Shown here one piece after another: positions 1 through 8,674 of a stretch of 64,000 nucleotides of DNA. The translations under genes were made by a program, and so were the position numbers. The notes under the pieces were generated by a model. The model was given only the letters and a program-made list of their open reading frames with translations, searched no databases and was not told where the DNA came from. Numbering within the stretch: position 1 is the stretch's first letter; each line of letters begins with the position of its first letter. Location: positions 62,001-126,000 of the forward strand of contig NZ_BJDG01000003.1 in the NCBI RefSeq assembly GCF_005404945.1. Direction: 5' to 3'. Source of the DNA: Lactiplantibacillus pingfangensis. GTDB taxonomy: Bacteria > Bacillota > Bacilli > Lactobacillales > Lactobacillaceae.

Positions 1-58
1 AACTCGCGGTCAAATCTTCCTCATTGCTCATTTGATCGATGTTGAAGTAATTAAGTAA
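1..58 (+). CDS. rpmD: 50S ribosomal protein L30, C-terminal fragment
   Basis: The window opens inside this gene. Reading from base 2 gives TRGQIFLIAHLIDVEVIK followed by TAA, which is the characteristic C-terminus of ribosomal protein L30. It lies just before rplO, the standard spc-operon order, so the call rests on both sequence and context. The first part of the gene is outside the window. Confidence 0.9.
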   Translation, partial: TRGQIFLIAHLIDVEVIK

Positions 59-89
59 TTAAATTTCTAAAAGAGGAGGTGCCTACTAA

Positions 90-521
90 ATGAAGTTACA
101 TGAATTAACACCAAGTGAAGGTTCACGTTTTTCACGCCGTCGTATTGGTCGTGGCGACTCAAGTGGCCAAGGTAAAACTTCTGGTCGTGGTCAAAAAGGT
201 CAAAAGGCGCGTGGTAAGGTTCGTGTTGGTTTCGAAGGTGGCCAAATGCCATTGTATCGTCGGATTCCAAAACGTGGATTTACTAACATCAACCGTAAAG
301 AATATGCGGTTGTTAACCTTGATGGCTTAAACCGCTTTGATGATGGTGCCGAAGTAACACCAGAATCATTGAAAGAAGCTGGCTTGGTTAAAAAGAGTGC
401 TGCTGTTAAGATTCTTGGCAACGGCAAGCTCGACAAAAAGTTAACAGTTAAGGCAAACAAGTTCTCCGAAACTGCCGTTAAGGCAATCGAAGCTGCTGGC
501 GGTAAAACTGAGGTGATCTAA
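90..521 (+). CDS. rplO: 50S ribosomal protein L15
   Basis: L15 is a large-subunit protein that binds 23S rRNA late in assembly. The 143-residue product is close to the family length. It has the basic, glycine-rich N-terminal tail (about residues 20-45, with [14 protein letters not shown]), followed by the compact C-terminal domain ending near AAGGKTEVI. The ATG is preceded by AGAGGAGGTG about 9 bases upstream. It sits 31 bases after rpmD and one base before secY, so it is co-transcribed with them. Confidence 0.97.
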   Translation: MKLHELTPSEGSRFSRRRIGRGDSSGQGKTSGRGQKGQKARGKVRVGFEGGQMPLYRRIPKRGFTNINRKEYAVVNLDGLNRFDDGAEVTPESLKEAGLVKKSAAVKILGNGKLDKKLTVKANKFSETAVKAIEAAGGKTEVI

Positions 522-522
522 C

Positions 523-1818
523 TTGCTGACTACCATGAAGGACGCTCTGAAAGTTAAGGATATTCGGAATAAGATTCTGTTCACGTTGGGCGTTTTGATT
601 GTATTTCGTCTTGGCTCTTATATCACAGTCCCAGGAGTTAATGCACAAGCGCTGCAATCCGTTGCATCTTCTGGGCTGATAAGTATGTTGAATACATTCA
701 GTGGTGGCGGTTTAACTAATTATTCCATCCTTGCTATGGGGGTATCCCCTTACATTACTGCACAAATCATTGTTCAATTGTTACAAATGGACATTGTTCC
801 GAAGTTTGTTGAATGGGGCAAACAAGGTGAAGTTGGTCGGCGGAAGCTTAATCAAGCAACCCGTTGGCTCACAATCATTTTGGCCTTTGTTCAATCAATT
901 GGGATTACGGCTGGGTTTAACTCATTAAGTTCGCTTAAGTTGGTTAACAATCCTAGTGTGACAACATATCTAACGATTGGGGTCATCTTAACGGGTGGCG
1001 CCATGTTGACCACATGGATGGGTGATATGATCACTGATCGTGGGATGGGTAATGGTGTTTCAATCATTATCTTTGCCGGGATCATTGCTCGGACACCAAC
1101 CTCGTTGTACCAAATTTACCAAGAACAATTTGTCAATGTTTCAAAGAGTCAATGGTGGCAAAGTGGCTTGTTTGTTGTCGGATTATTATTACTTGTGATT
1201 ATCATCGTGATGTTTGTCACCTGGGTTGAACAAGCTAATGATCGGATTCCAATTCAATACACGCGCCGTGCAGCTGGTGCACCTGATAGTAGTTATCTAC
1301 CATTAAAGGTGAACGTTGCTGGGGTTATTCCTGTTATCTTCGCGAGTTCTTTTATCGCAACACCACAGACGATTTTGCTAGGTTTTCAAGCCGGTCACGG
1401 TGATGAAACTTGGTACACAGTCATGAGTAATATCTTTAATATGCAGTCTACGACCGGAGCAGTACTATATACGGTTCTGATTGTGCTTTTCACTTTCTTC
1501 TATGCGTTTGTTCAGGTCAATCCTGAAAAACTGTCGAAGAATTTACAAAAGCAAGGCAGCTATATTCCAGGCGTCTGGCCTGGTAAAGATACCCAAGACT
1601 GGGTTTCGAAATTGTTAATGCGACTTAGTACGGTTGGTGCCCTCTACCTAGGATTAATTTCCTTGATTCCATTATTGGCCTCAGATATCTTTGGCCTTGA
1701 TGAATCAATTGGGTTAGGTGGGACAAGTTTACTAATCGTTGTTGGGGTTGCGCTTGAAACAATTCGTCAAATTAAAGGATTAATGATGAAGCGAGACTAC
1801 GTCGGTTTTATTCGTTAA
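523..1818 (+). CDS. secY: protein translocase subunit SecY
   Basis: SecY forms the membrane channel of the Sec translocon with SecE and SecG. The 431-residue protein shows about ten hydrophobic segments, the conserved early region VPGVNAQAL after TM1, the plug-like glycine-rich stretch (FSGGGLTNYSILAMGVSPYITA), and the cytosolic basic loop WVEQANDRIPIQYTRR. The start is taken as TTG at 523, one base after the rplO stop. A second in-frame ATG lies at 535. The TTG is preferred from its tight coupling to rplO and the conserved MLTTMKDALK beginning. Confidence 0.96.
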   Translation: MLTTMKDALKVKDIRNKILFTLGVLIVFRLGSYITVPGVNAQALQSVASSGLISMLNTFSGGGLTNYSILAMGVSPYITAQIIVQLLQMDIVPKFVEWGKQGEVGRRKLNQATRWLTIILAFVQSIGITAGFNSLSSLKLVNNPSVTTYLTIGVILTGGAMLTTWMGDMITDRGMGNGVSIIIFAGIIARTPTSLYQIYQEQFVNVSKSQWWQSGLFVVGLLLLVIIIVMFVTWVEQANDRIPIQYTRRAAGAPDSSYLPLKVNVAGVIPVIFASSFIATPQTILLGFQAGHGDETWYTVMSNIFNMQSTTGAVLYTVLIVLFTFFYAFVQVNPEKLSKNLQKQGSYIPGVWPGKDTQDWVSKLLMRLSTVGALYLGLISLIPLLASDIFGLDESIGLGGTSLLIVVGVALETIRQIKGLMMKRDYVGFIR

Positions 1819-1874
1819 TCAGCGGGTGTGTTGGGGAGACTCAGCACATTTGTGCATTATAGGAGGAAATTACG

Positions 1875-2534
1875 ATGTCAACAATGAACCTGATTTTAAT
1901 GGGTTTACCAGGTGCCGGTAAGGGTACTCAAGCACAGAAGATCCTTGAAGATTTTGATATTCCTCATATTTCAACGGGTGATATCTTCCGGGCAGCAATT
2001 AAGAATGAAACCAAGATGGGCTTGGAAGCTAAAAAGTATATCGACCAAGGTAACTTGGTTCCTGACGAAGTCACTAATGGCATCGTCAAGGATCGGTTGG
2101 CTGAGGCTGATACGGCTAATGGCTTTCTGCTTGATGGTTATCCACGTAATATTGATCAAGCCCATGCGCTCGAACAGATTGGTAAAGATCTGAACAAGCC
2201 ATTGGACGGTGTTATTAACATTCACGTTGAACCTTCAGTTTTAGTTGAACGACTTTCGGGCCGTTTCATCTGCCGGACATGTGGTGCAACTTATCATAAG
2301 TTGTACAAGATGCCTAAGGTTGAAGGAACTTGTGATGTTTGTGGCGGTCATGATTTTTATCAACGAGATGATGACAAGCCCGCAACCGTTAAGAATCGTT
2401 TGGATGTTAACATTAAGTTGAACACCCCATTAATTGATTTTTATGGTCAAGAAAAATTGCTTTACAATGTCGATGGTGATCGCGACATTGATGATGTTTA
2501 TCAAGATATTAAATCAATTCTTGATAATCTTTAG
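1875..2534 (+). CDS. adk: adenylate kinase (zinc-binding long form)
   Basis: Adk interconverts ATP + AMP and 2 ADP in the cytosol. The P-loop GLPGAGKGT is at residues 10-18, the AMP-binding DGYPRN around 88-92, and the LID domain carries C133, C136, C153 and C156, the four-cysteine zinc site of many Gram-positive adenylate kinases. At 219 residues it is a normal long form. A strong AGGAGG precedes the ATG. It follows secY by 56 bases in the usual spc-operon order. Confidence 0.97.
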   Translation: MSTMNLILMGLPGAGKGTQAQKILEDFDIPHISTGDIFRAAIKNETKMGLEAKKYIDQGNLVPDEVTNGIVKDRLAEADTANGFLLDGYPRNIDQAHALEQIGKDLNKPLDGVINIHVEPSVLVERLSGRFICRTCGATYHKLYKMPKVEGTCDVCGGHDFYQRDDDKPATVKNRLDVNIKLNTPLIDFYGQEKLLYNVDGDRDIDDVYQDIKSILDNL

Positions 2535-2714
2535 GCTCGTATGCCCACCAACTCGCGCGGTAGTTGCTTTTGCAATGCCGTTGTGATAAACTTATTCAGG
2601 TTTAGCCGTTGATTCATATTAATGTTTTTTAAACTTAATTTTAATAACGACTGGTTCAAAAGTGGACCATCAACGTGGCAACACGAAACCAGATAATAGG
2701 GGAGGGACTCATAC

Positions 2715-2933
2715 TTGGCAAAAGAAGACGTCATTGAAATTCAAGGCACTATCAAGGAAACGTTGCCCAACGCAATGTTCAAAGTAGAACTTGAAAACGG
2801 CGCTGAAATCTTGGCACACGTTTCTGGTAAAATTCGGATGCATTACATTCGGATCTTACCTGGTGACAAGGTCACAGTCGAAATGTCACCTTATGATTTA
2901 ACTAAGGGCCGGATTACCTACCGTTTCAAGTAG
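2715..2933 (+). CDS. infA: translation initiation factor IF-1
   Basis: IF-1 is a 72-residue OB-fold protein that occupies the ribosomal A site during initiation. The sequence has the diagnostic core ([19 protein letters not shown] ... [20 protein letters not shown]). The start is TTG at 2715, preceded by GGGGAGGGAC; no nearby ATG fits the family N-terminus [12 protein letters not shown] 180-base gap separates it from adk, longer than elsewhere in this operon, which could hold a promoter. Confidence 0.96.
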   Translation: MAKEDVIEIQGTIKETLPNAMFKVELENGAEILAHVSGKIRMHYIRILPGDKVTVEMSPYDLTKGRITYRFK

Positions 2934-2968
2934 GCCGACACTTTGTACCTTATAGGAGGTAAATATTC

Positions 2969-3088
2969 ATGAAAGTAAGACCATCTGTCAAGCCTATGTG
3001 CGAACACTGCAAAGTTATTCGTCGTAAAGGCCGTGTGATGATTATCTGCTCTGCTAATCCAAAGCATAAGCAACGCCAAGGTAAATAA
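2969..3088 (+). CDS. rpmJ: 50S ribosomal protein L36
   Basis: A 39-residue reading frame begins [19 protein letters not shown] and ends KHKQRQGK. This is the complete L36 protein, with C11, C14, C27 and H33 forming the zinc-ribbon ligands. The ATG has AGGAGG about 8 bases upstream. It lies between infA and rpsM, its invariable position in Firmicutes, and is easily missed because it is so short. Confidence 0.97.
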   Translation: MKVRPSVKPMCEHCKVIRRKGRVMIICSANPKHKQRQGK

Positions 3089-3115
3089 TTTAATTAAGTC
3101 GGAGGTGAAAAATTA

Positions 3116-3481
3116 ATGGCTCGTATTGAAGGAATTGACTTACCCCGTGACAAGCGAATTGTCATCGGTTTAACTTACATTTTCGGTATCGGAAATACTT
3201 CTGCTCAAAAGATTTTGGCAGAAGCCGGTGTATCTGAAGACGTCCGTGTACGCGACTTAACTCCTGAACAAGAAGATAAGATCCGTGCCGTCGTTGATGG
3301 TTACAAAACTGAAGGTGACTTACGTCGTGAAGTTAGCTTGAACATCAAGTTACTCCAAGAAATTGGTTCATACCGTGGGATGCGTCATCGTCGTGGTTTA
3401 CCCGTTCGTGGTCAACATACGAAGAACAATGCCCGGACTCGTAAGGGTAAAAAAGTTAGCATCGCTGGACGTAAAAAATAA
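3116..3481 (+). CDS. rpsM: 30S ribosomal protein S13
   Basis: S13 sits in the head of the small subunit and contacts the large subunit and P-site tRNA. The 121-residue protein shows the helix-two-turn-helix region ([20 protein letters not shown]) and the basic tail with [28 protein letters not shown]. The start follows GGAGGTG. It is flanked by rpmJ and rpsK in the alpha operon. Confidence 0.97.
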   Translation: MARIEGIDLPRDKRIVIGLTYIFGIGNTSAQKILAEAGVSEDVRVRDLTPEQEDKIRAVVDGYKTEGDLRREVSLNIKLLQEIGSYRGMRHRRGLPVRGQHTKNNARTRKGKKVSIAGRKK

Positions 3482-3505
3482 TTATAAGGGAGGTTTTCGA
3501 ATTTT

Positions 3506-3895
3506 ATGGCAACTAGAAAGACAACCCGTCGTCGTCGGGTAAAGAAAAATATTGAATCCGGTGTGGCTCACATCCATTCAACATTTAACAACACACTTGT
3601 TATGATCACTGACATGCAAGGTAACGCTATTGCTTGGTCTTCAGCTGGTTCATTAGGTTTCAAGGGTAGCCGTAAGTCAACACCTTTTGCTGCTCAAATG
3701 GCTGCAGAAGCTGCTGCTAAGGCATCTATGGAACATGGTATGAAGATTGTTGAAGTCGCTGTTAAAGGCCCTGGTTCAGGTCGTGAAGCTGCAATCCGTG
3801 CTTTACAAGCTACTGGTTTGGAAGTTAGTGCAATTCGCGATGTTACGCCAGTACCTCATAATGGTTCTCGTCCTCCAAAGCGCCGTCGTGTTTAA
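3506..3895 (+). CDS. rpsK: 30S ribosomal protein S11
   Basis: S11 forms part of the small-subunit platform near the E site. The 129 residues contain the basic N-terminus, the central [16 protein letters not shown], the motif [14 protein letters not shown], and the C-terminal [18 protein letters not shown]. It lies 24 bases after rpsM with its own GGGAGG site. Confidence 0.97.
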   Translation: MATRKTTRRRRVKKNIESGVAHIHSTFNNTLVMITDMQGNAIAWSSAGSLGFKGSRKSTPFAAQMAAEAAAKASMEHGMKIVEVAVKGPGSGREAAIRALQATGLEVSAIRDVTPVPHNGSRPPKRRRV

Positions 3896-3981
3896 TCTGT
3901 GACGTTCATTTTGAGGGCTAACTTCATTTTGTACGCACAACTACTAAACACCACGCGTTTTGAAAGGGGTAAAAGATAAGA

Positions 3982-4926
3982 ATGATTGAATTTGAAAAAC
4001 CTAACATTCATAAAATTGATGAAAACGACAACTATGGTAAGTTTGTTGTAGAACCACTTGAACGTGGTTATGGTACAACTTTAGGGAATTCACTTCGTCG
4101 GATTCTTCTTTCTTCTTTACCTGGCGCTGCTGTTACCAGTATTCAAATTGATGGTGTGCTTCATGAATTTTCAACGGTTGAAGGGGTAACTGAAGATGTT
4201 ACTGCCATCATCTTGAATGTGAAGAAGATCGCACTTAAGTTAGAATCAGATGAAACCAAGACATTGGAAATCGATGTTAAGGGTCCTGCGAACGTTACTG
4301 CCGGTGATATCATTGGTGATGCGGACGTTGAAGTCTTGAATCCTGACTTAGCAATTTGTACGGTAGCAGACGGGGCACACTTCCATATGCGTATGACCGC
4401 TAATACTGGTCGTGGTTATGTTTCCGCTGAGGATAACAAACATCGTGAAGATGATATGCCAATTGGCGTTTTACCTGTTGATTCATTGTATTCTCCAATC
4501 GAACGTGTCAACTACCAAGTTGAAAATACGCGGGTTGGTCAACGTGATGATTTCGATAAGTTGACCTTAGACGTTTGGACAAATGGTTCTATCACGCCAA
4601 GTGAAGCCATTAGTTTATCAGCCAAAATCCTGACTGATCACCTTTCAATCTTCGTAAATCTCACAGATGAAGCTAAAAACACTGATGTGATGGTAGAGAA
4701 GGAAGAAACGCATAAGGAAAAAATGTTAGAAATGACGATTGAAGAGTTAGATCTCTCTGTTCGTTCATATAATTGTTTGAAGCGTGCTGGAATCAACACG
4801 GTTCAAGAATTAACTAACAAAACTGAAGCTGATATGATGAAGGTTCGCAACCTTGGACGCAAGTCACTTGAGGAAGTTAAAGCAAAATTAGCTGATCTCG
4901 GGTTATCATTACGCAAAGAAGACTAA
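3982..4926 (+). CDS. rpoA: DNA-directed RNA polymerase subunit alpha
   Basis: The alpha subunit dimerizes to nucleate RNA polymerase assembly. Residues about 1-230 form the N-terminal assembly domains, including the conserved [18 protein letters not shown] short linker leads to the C-terminal domain (about 245-310) with two helix-hairpin-helix elements ([16 protein letters not shown] ... [19 protein letters not shown]), which binds UP-element DNA and activators. At 314 residues it is full length. An 86-base gap separates it from rpsK. Confidence 0.97.
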   Translation: MIEFEKPNIHKIDENDNYGKFVVEPLERGYGTTLGNSLRRILLSSLPGAAVTSIQIDGVLHEFSTVEGVTEDVTAIILNVKKIALKLESDETKTLEIDVKGPANVTAGDIIGDADVEVLNPDLAICTVADGAHFHMRMTANTGRGYVSAEDNKHREDDMPIGVLPVDSLYSPIERVNYQVENTRVGQRDDFDKLTLDVWTNGSITPSEAISLSAKILTDHLSIFVNLTDEAKNTDVMVEKEETHKEKMLEMTIEELDLSVRSYNCLKRAGINTVQELTNKTEADMMKVRNLGRKSLEEVKAKLADLGLSLRKED

Positions 4927-4947
4927 TACAAGGGAGGATATTCGTTC

Positions 4948-5331
4948 ATGGGTTACCGTAAATTACAACGTACAAGTTCACAACGTCGTGCCTTACTTCG
5001 TGATTTAACAAGTGCATTAATCGTAAACGGCCGTATCGAAACAACCGAAGCTCGCGCTAAGGAAGTTCGTTCAACGACTGATAAGATGATTTCATTAGCT
5101 AAGAAGGGCGATTTACATGCTCGTCGTCAAGCTGCTACTTTCATTCGCGATATTGTTGCTGATGTTAAAGAAGAAGAAGACAACGTCACTGTACAAACTG
5201 CATTGCAAAAGCTATTTAGTGACTTAGGTCCTAAGTATGCTGACCGCAACGGTGGTTACACACGAATTTACAAGACTATGCCTCGTCGTGGCGATGCCGC
5301 ACAAATGGTTGTCTTGGAACTTGTTGACTAA
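4948..5331 (+). CDS. rplQ: 50S ribosomal protein L17
   Basis: L17 binds 23S rRNA near the exit tunnel. The 127-residue product begins [20 protein letters not shown] and ends [23 protein letters not shown], both typical. It is the last gene of the alpha operon. In many lactobacilli ecfA1 follows directly; here about 7.7 kb of repeats and the EET locus lie between them. Confidence 0.97.
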   Translation: MGYRKLQRTSSQRRALLRDLTSALIVNGRIETTEARAKEVRSTTDKMISLAKKGDLHARRQAATFIRDIVADVKEEEDNVTVQTALQKLFSDLGPKYADRNGGYTRIYKTMPRRGDAAQMVVLELVD

Positions 5332-5485
5332 TTAAATTGTTTTACGGATCACTGGGATTGATGGTTGACGAACGCTATGATGTTGGTTACTGCAACAAGT
5401 AACTTTAGTCTAGTTCGGAAGTTGTTTATGTTAAACATAGATGGCATATCGCAATCTTAAGTGATTTTTTTTGGCGCAAGCCGAC

Positions 5486-5536
5486 AAAGGTCCAATTCCG
5501 ACAGTTAACTAACTAACGGAATTGGGCCTTTTTTGT
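5486..5536 (+). terminator. rho-independent terminator of the ribosomal protein operon
   Basis: A 14-bp stem (AAGGTCCAATTCCG pairing with CGGAATTGGGCCTT, one G-U pair) is followed by a T run. It lies about 155 bases after rplQ. The 150 bases between rplQ and this stem contain no gene I can identify. Confidence 0.9.
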
Positions 5537-5605
5537 GTTTTCTGAAAGATGCAAATCGTGAGAGACTCCAGCCATGTGAGCCACCAGCTCATACGCATTA
5601 ACAGC

Positions 5606-5755
5606 TGTTACTTCCGGTTGGGACTGATCACATGCGGTCGTGGGACCGGTCCAAGCCAGGCACGTCTTGGACCTCGCCCGAAACCCTTGCAAGAAGTGCA
5701 AGTATCCTGGTCCGTTCGTGGGGGTGGGGTAACGTCGGCAAAATATGACCGATGA
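5606..5755 (+). repeat. structured repeat module A, first tandem copy downstream of rplQ
   Basis: This is a divergent, incomplete copy of the window's main structured repeat, beginning TTACTTCCGGTTGGGACTGATCACATGCGG. Hairpin 1 pairs 5648-5655 with 5666-5673 perfectly. Hairpin 2 pairs CTTGC at 5686-5690 with GCAAG at 5698-5702. The closing part is degraded. It runs directly into a second copy. Open reading frames over this stretch on both strands follow the repeat and have no ribosome binding sites, so I do not call genes here. Confidence 0.75.
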
Positions 5756-5759
5756 AAAG

Positions 5760-5951
5760 TGTCGCTTCCGGGCGTCGCTGATTACATGCGGACGAGGGAC
5801 CAGGCCAAGCCTGAGGAGCGGTCTTGGCCTTCGCCTGGAATGGTTGCAAAAATCGCAACTATCCCGGACCGTCCGTTCCGTAAGATCGGCAAAAGACGCC
5901 GCTCTAACGGAACTTTCACGTCCGATGCAATCAGCGGCACCCTCCAACTAG
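5760..5951 (+). repeat. structured repeat module A, second tandem copy downstream of rplQ
   Basis: This is a complete module A: an outer stem (about 5763-5790 with 5915-5946) enclosing three hairpins. Hairpin 1 pairs 5803-5809 with 5823-5829, hairpin 2 pairs GTTGC 5843-5847 with GCAAC 5854-5858, and hairpin 3 pairs GTTCCGT 5875-5881 with ACGGAAC 5907-5913. Other copies have different bases at the same positions that still pair, which points to selection on folding. Confidence 0.8.
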
Positions 5952-6228
5952 GTTAATAGTTATAAAGATAAAAGGATTTGGTTCTCAAAAATAATGCCGG
6001 TGCCATATCAGAAATATTTTGAACTTTCTTGGATGTTTTCATTAATTGACTGAGTGCTGACCACGAGCTTAGGTCTGGGAGAGACTGTTGTTGATGTAGT
6101 CCGGTTCACGCTACTTTTTGTATTTGTGACCTTTAGGCTAATTGAGAACTGATATTTGCGAGTAAGTCTCACTGTCTCAATAACCAGCCCAAATGGATTA
6201 ATTAAAAGCTATCCCAAGCTTAGCAGAA

Positions 6229-6387
6229 TCAGGCAGAAACGTTGTGCTGTGTCCGTAAGATTGGCCGGCGTTCTTGGACGCCTAATCTTACGGAACGATT
6301 CAAAGACGTGGGTTATCGGCTTTGAATCGAAGTTCCAGACCGCACTGTGGCTGGGACAGTCCCACATGGCACAACGTTTCTGCCTGA
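6229..6387 (+). repeat. structured repeat module B
   Basis: The ends form a perfect 19-bp inverted repeat: 6229-6247 (TCAGGCAGAAACGTTGTGC) pairs with 6369-6387. Inside are a hairpin closed by CCGTAAGATT / AATCTTACGG and one closed by GATTCAAAG / CTTTGAATC. It matches modules near 29000, 42674, 22710 and 47600. The 270 bases between the preceding module A and this element, and the 80 bases after it, show no gene I can support. Confidence 0.8.
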
Positions 6388-6469
6388 CGAAGGGATCATC
6401 ACAAGTTTAGATTAGGCGCGACTGTTGATGACATGATTTTTTTGCATGTGACTTTTAGTTTTCCAGATA

Positions 6470-6514
6470 ATCGTAAAAGAAAAGTGCCACGATTAGCGAA
6501 TAATCATGGCACTT
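6470..6514 (-). terminator. terminator of the ndh2-eetA-eetB-dmkB operon
   Basis: Read on the minus strand, AAGTGCCATGATTA pairs with TAATCGTGGCACTT around a 5-base loop, followed by TTTTCTTTT. It lies 10 bases beyond the dmkB stop codon. Confidence 0.88.
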
Positions 6515-6524
6515 CTGTGAGTGG

Positions 6525-7514
6525 CTAGTTATGTCGCGTCAATAATTGTTGTGTGAGCCGGATCAAATCGGCACGTGCAGGCACATCTGGGAGTTTCTGC
6601 AGGAGCTTTAGCGCGTCATTAGTGTATTTGCTAGCTAAGGCCTGAGCCTGAGTCACACCACCAGCGTCAATGACAAGCTGCTGGACACGTTCCAGATCGT
6701 TCTGGCTAATATTACCTTGTTGCCGTAACAGTGGCAGTAACTCCCGACGAGCGCTCGTGTGCAGAGCAAAGATGAGTGGTGACGTGTAAACGCCCTCCGC
6801 AACATCTTCTAAGATCGGTTTACCAATTTCATGGCTGGTTTCTTGATAATCAAGAATATCATCCAAGATTTGGAAGGCCATCCCAATTGCCATGCCGGCT
6901 TTTTGGGCACGCGCAGCGAACAGTTGAATGTTGCCGGATTCATAGGCCCCTAAGAAACAACTTAAGGCGAACAACTCAGCGGTTTTCCCTTGAATCTGTT
7001 CCTGGTATTGGCTCATGGTGATATCAATCCGATAATGTCGATCGGTTTGTTGAACTTCACCCACGAGAATCTTTTCCATTTTGGCTGAATTAAGTTGAAT
7101 GCTCTTAAAACTGCTTGAATAGTGGGACAGGATTTTGAAGACGACGACGAAGAGGTAATCGCCGGCGTAGACTGCCACGTCCTTACCGAATTGTGCTTGA
7201 ATACTAGTCGCATGACGGCGCAACTTGGCATCATCAATAATATCATCATGAATCAACGTTGCCGTGTGCAGCGTCTCTAACGATGCTGCGAGCGCAATCA
7301 TGCGCTGGCGATCGGTATCTTTAAATTGTGAGAAAAGCAGACAGTAGGCCGGACGTAACAACTTGCCGCCGCTATGAATCATTTCTAATATCGCATCGGT
7401 AATGGCAGTATCTGAAATATTGATATTGTCGTTCATCAAACGCATGACTTGTTTCAGTTCTGGCTGTAAGGCGGGATAATCGCGCCATAGTGGATGTAAC
7501 TGCGTTGCTTGCAT
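6525..7514 (-). CDS. dmkB: polyprenyl diphosphate synthase of the EET locus
   Basis: This is a trans-prenyl diphosphate synthase of the heptaprenyl/hexaprenyl type, elongating allylic diphosphates to make the quinone side chain. Both aspartate-rich motifs are present: DDIID at residues 90-94 and DDILD at 218-222, with K51/R54 in GGKLLRP. The start is set at ATG 7514 (MQATQLHPLW) because AAAGGAG lies just upstream; a frame extension to 7544 lacks such a site and overlaps eetB more. It ends the ndh2-eetA-eetB operon. A paralogue occurs at 40016-40993. The symbol follows Listeria EET nomenclature. Confidence 0.88.
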   Translation of the reverse strand: MQATQLHPLWRDYPALQPELKQVMRLMNDNINISDTAITDAILEMIHSGGKLLRPAYCLLFSQFKDTDRQRMIALAASLETLHTATLIHDDIIDDAKLRRHATSIQAQFGKDVAVYAGDYLFVVVFKILSHYSSSFKSIQLNSAKMEKILVGEVQQTDRHYRIDITMSQYQEQIQGKTAELFALSCFLGAYESGNIQLFAARAQKAGMAIGMAFQILDDILDYQETSHEIGKPILEDVAEGVYTSPLIFALHTSARRELLPLLRQQGNISQNDLERVQQLVIDAGGVTQAQALASKYTNDALKLLQKLPDVPARADLIRLTQQLLTRHN

Positions 7515-7521
7515 GGACGCG

Positions 7522-8082
7522 TTACTCCTTTCTTGATTTTTCATGATTAAAGCGTAAATAGCTTAAAATAGTTACGTGCGTGAACAGATAGTTGGCCGCG
7601 ATCCCCAATGCGCCACCCGCCGCTAAGCCGATAATTGACAGCACCGGCAGATAGAGCATCACGGTCCAAGTTTGGGCAATCAAACTGGCGACTAACAATT
7701 GACCAACGTTATGCATCACGCCACCAGTGGCAGAAATGCCAATTAGACTCACGCGTTTAGGCCCGAGCTGCTTGACCAAAATCATTGAGAACAAGCTCAG
7801 AAAGGCACCGCCAAAACTGTATAAGAACGTGGAGAGCGTCCCACCAAGTAACGCCGTCAAGATGAGCCGTAACCAGGTGAGGGTAATGACGTCACGAAAC
7901 GACAAGGTGAAAATTGCCACGATCGTAATCAGATTGGCTAACCCTAACTTAGCCCCTGGCGCGAAGGCGAACGGAAACGGAATCATCCGTTCCAGAATAC
8001 CGATAATAACGCCTTGTGCGACGAGTAGCGAAATATAAATATTACGATGGGTTTTATTTGTTTGTTCATACGAATTATTCAC
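7522..8082 (-). CDS. eetB: EetB-type membrane protein (Gx transporter / HepS-like family)
   Basis: A 186-residue integral membrane protein with about five hydrophobic segments, containing GILERMIPFPFAFAPGAKLGLANL, the signature of the Gx-transporter family often annotated heptaprenyl diphosphate synthase component I. In Listeria, EetB with EetA is needed to pass electrons outward from demethylmenaquinone. I chose GTG at 8082, with GGAG ten bases upstream inside the end of eetA. The longer frame from 8151 would overlap eetA by 62 bases. The actual role of the protein is inferred from locus context. Confidence 0.85.
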   Translation of the reverse strand: MNNSYEQTNKTHRNIYISLLVAQGVIIGILERMIPFPFAFAPGAKLGLANLITIVAIFTLSFRDVITLTWLRLILTALLGGTLSTFLYSFGGAFLSLFSMILVKQLGPKRVSLIGISATGGVMHNVGQLLVASLIAQTWTVMLYLPVLSIIGLAAGGALGIAANYLFTHVTILSYLRFNHEKSRKE

Positions 8083-8089
8083 TGATTTT

Positions 8090-8581
8090 TTACTCCGTGA
8101 CCAGTCCATTGCCACCGGACTGGACGTGACCGGTACTGGACTTAATTTCAACTAAGAGTTTATGTGGCAAACAAACAATCGTTTGCCCGGGTTTATGAAT
8201 CCATCCGCGTCGGACACAGACTTGGTCAGAACAGTTGGCGTCAGTAATTGCCACCCGTTTTGGTTCAAAGGTGACACGATTATAGTCTCCGTGGGAATCA
8301 CGGTAAGTATAATGTGTCGTCTTCGTCAGGGTCGTTAGATTGACCCGTTTGAGGACTTTGCCGTCATGTGAGACGACCGCAGTCAAACTGTGTTGGCGCT
8401 TCTGGGCCGTCTTTTTGGCCACCTGAGCTTCACGAATAGCTTGTTGCCGCTGCTGATAAGAAAAAATTGCCAGTGGGGCAAAGGATAAAATAAGTAAGCC
8501 GACAATGATGACAATGTCGAATGGCCGAATCATATCGCCGTAGCGTTTGAATACTCGCCATGTTGCGCGCAATCGTTTCAT
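8090..8581 (-). CDS. eetA: EetA-type NusG domain II protein
   Basis: A 163-residue protein with one N-terminal membrane segment (about residues 22-42), a charged linker, and an extracytoplasmic NusG-like domain II (about 65-160). Three cysteines (C117, C122, C137) in ITDANCSDQVCVRRGW and IVCLPHK are a striking feature of this family. In Listeria, EetA acts with EetB in electron exit to the cell surface. The start ATG has GGAGG 7 bases upstream. It lies between ndh2 and eetB and is part of the same operon. Confidence 0.87.
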   Translation of the reverse strand: MKRLRATWRVFKRYGDMIRPFDIVIIVGLLILSFAPLAIFSYQQRQQAIREAQVAKKTAQKRQHSLTAVVSHDGKVLKRVNLTTLTKTTHYTYRDSHGDYNRVTFEPKRVAITDANCSDQVCVRRGWIHKPGQTIVCLPHKLLVEIKSSTGHVQSGGNGLVTE

Positions 8582-8674
8582 TGCCGAACCTCCATTTTAG
8601 ATTGAATAAAAAATGGTTCAAGGTAAAAGCTACCCTTGAACCATCGGGAAACTATTTAATTAATTATAACGCAT

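Noticed and set aside
5513-5956. Open frames of 65-144 residues on both strands downstream of rplQ
   Set aside because: They follow the structured repeat on both strands, lack ribosome binding sites, and similar frames occur in every copy of the repeat.
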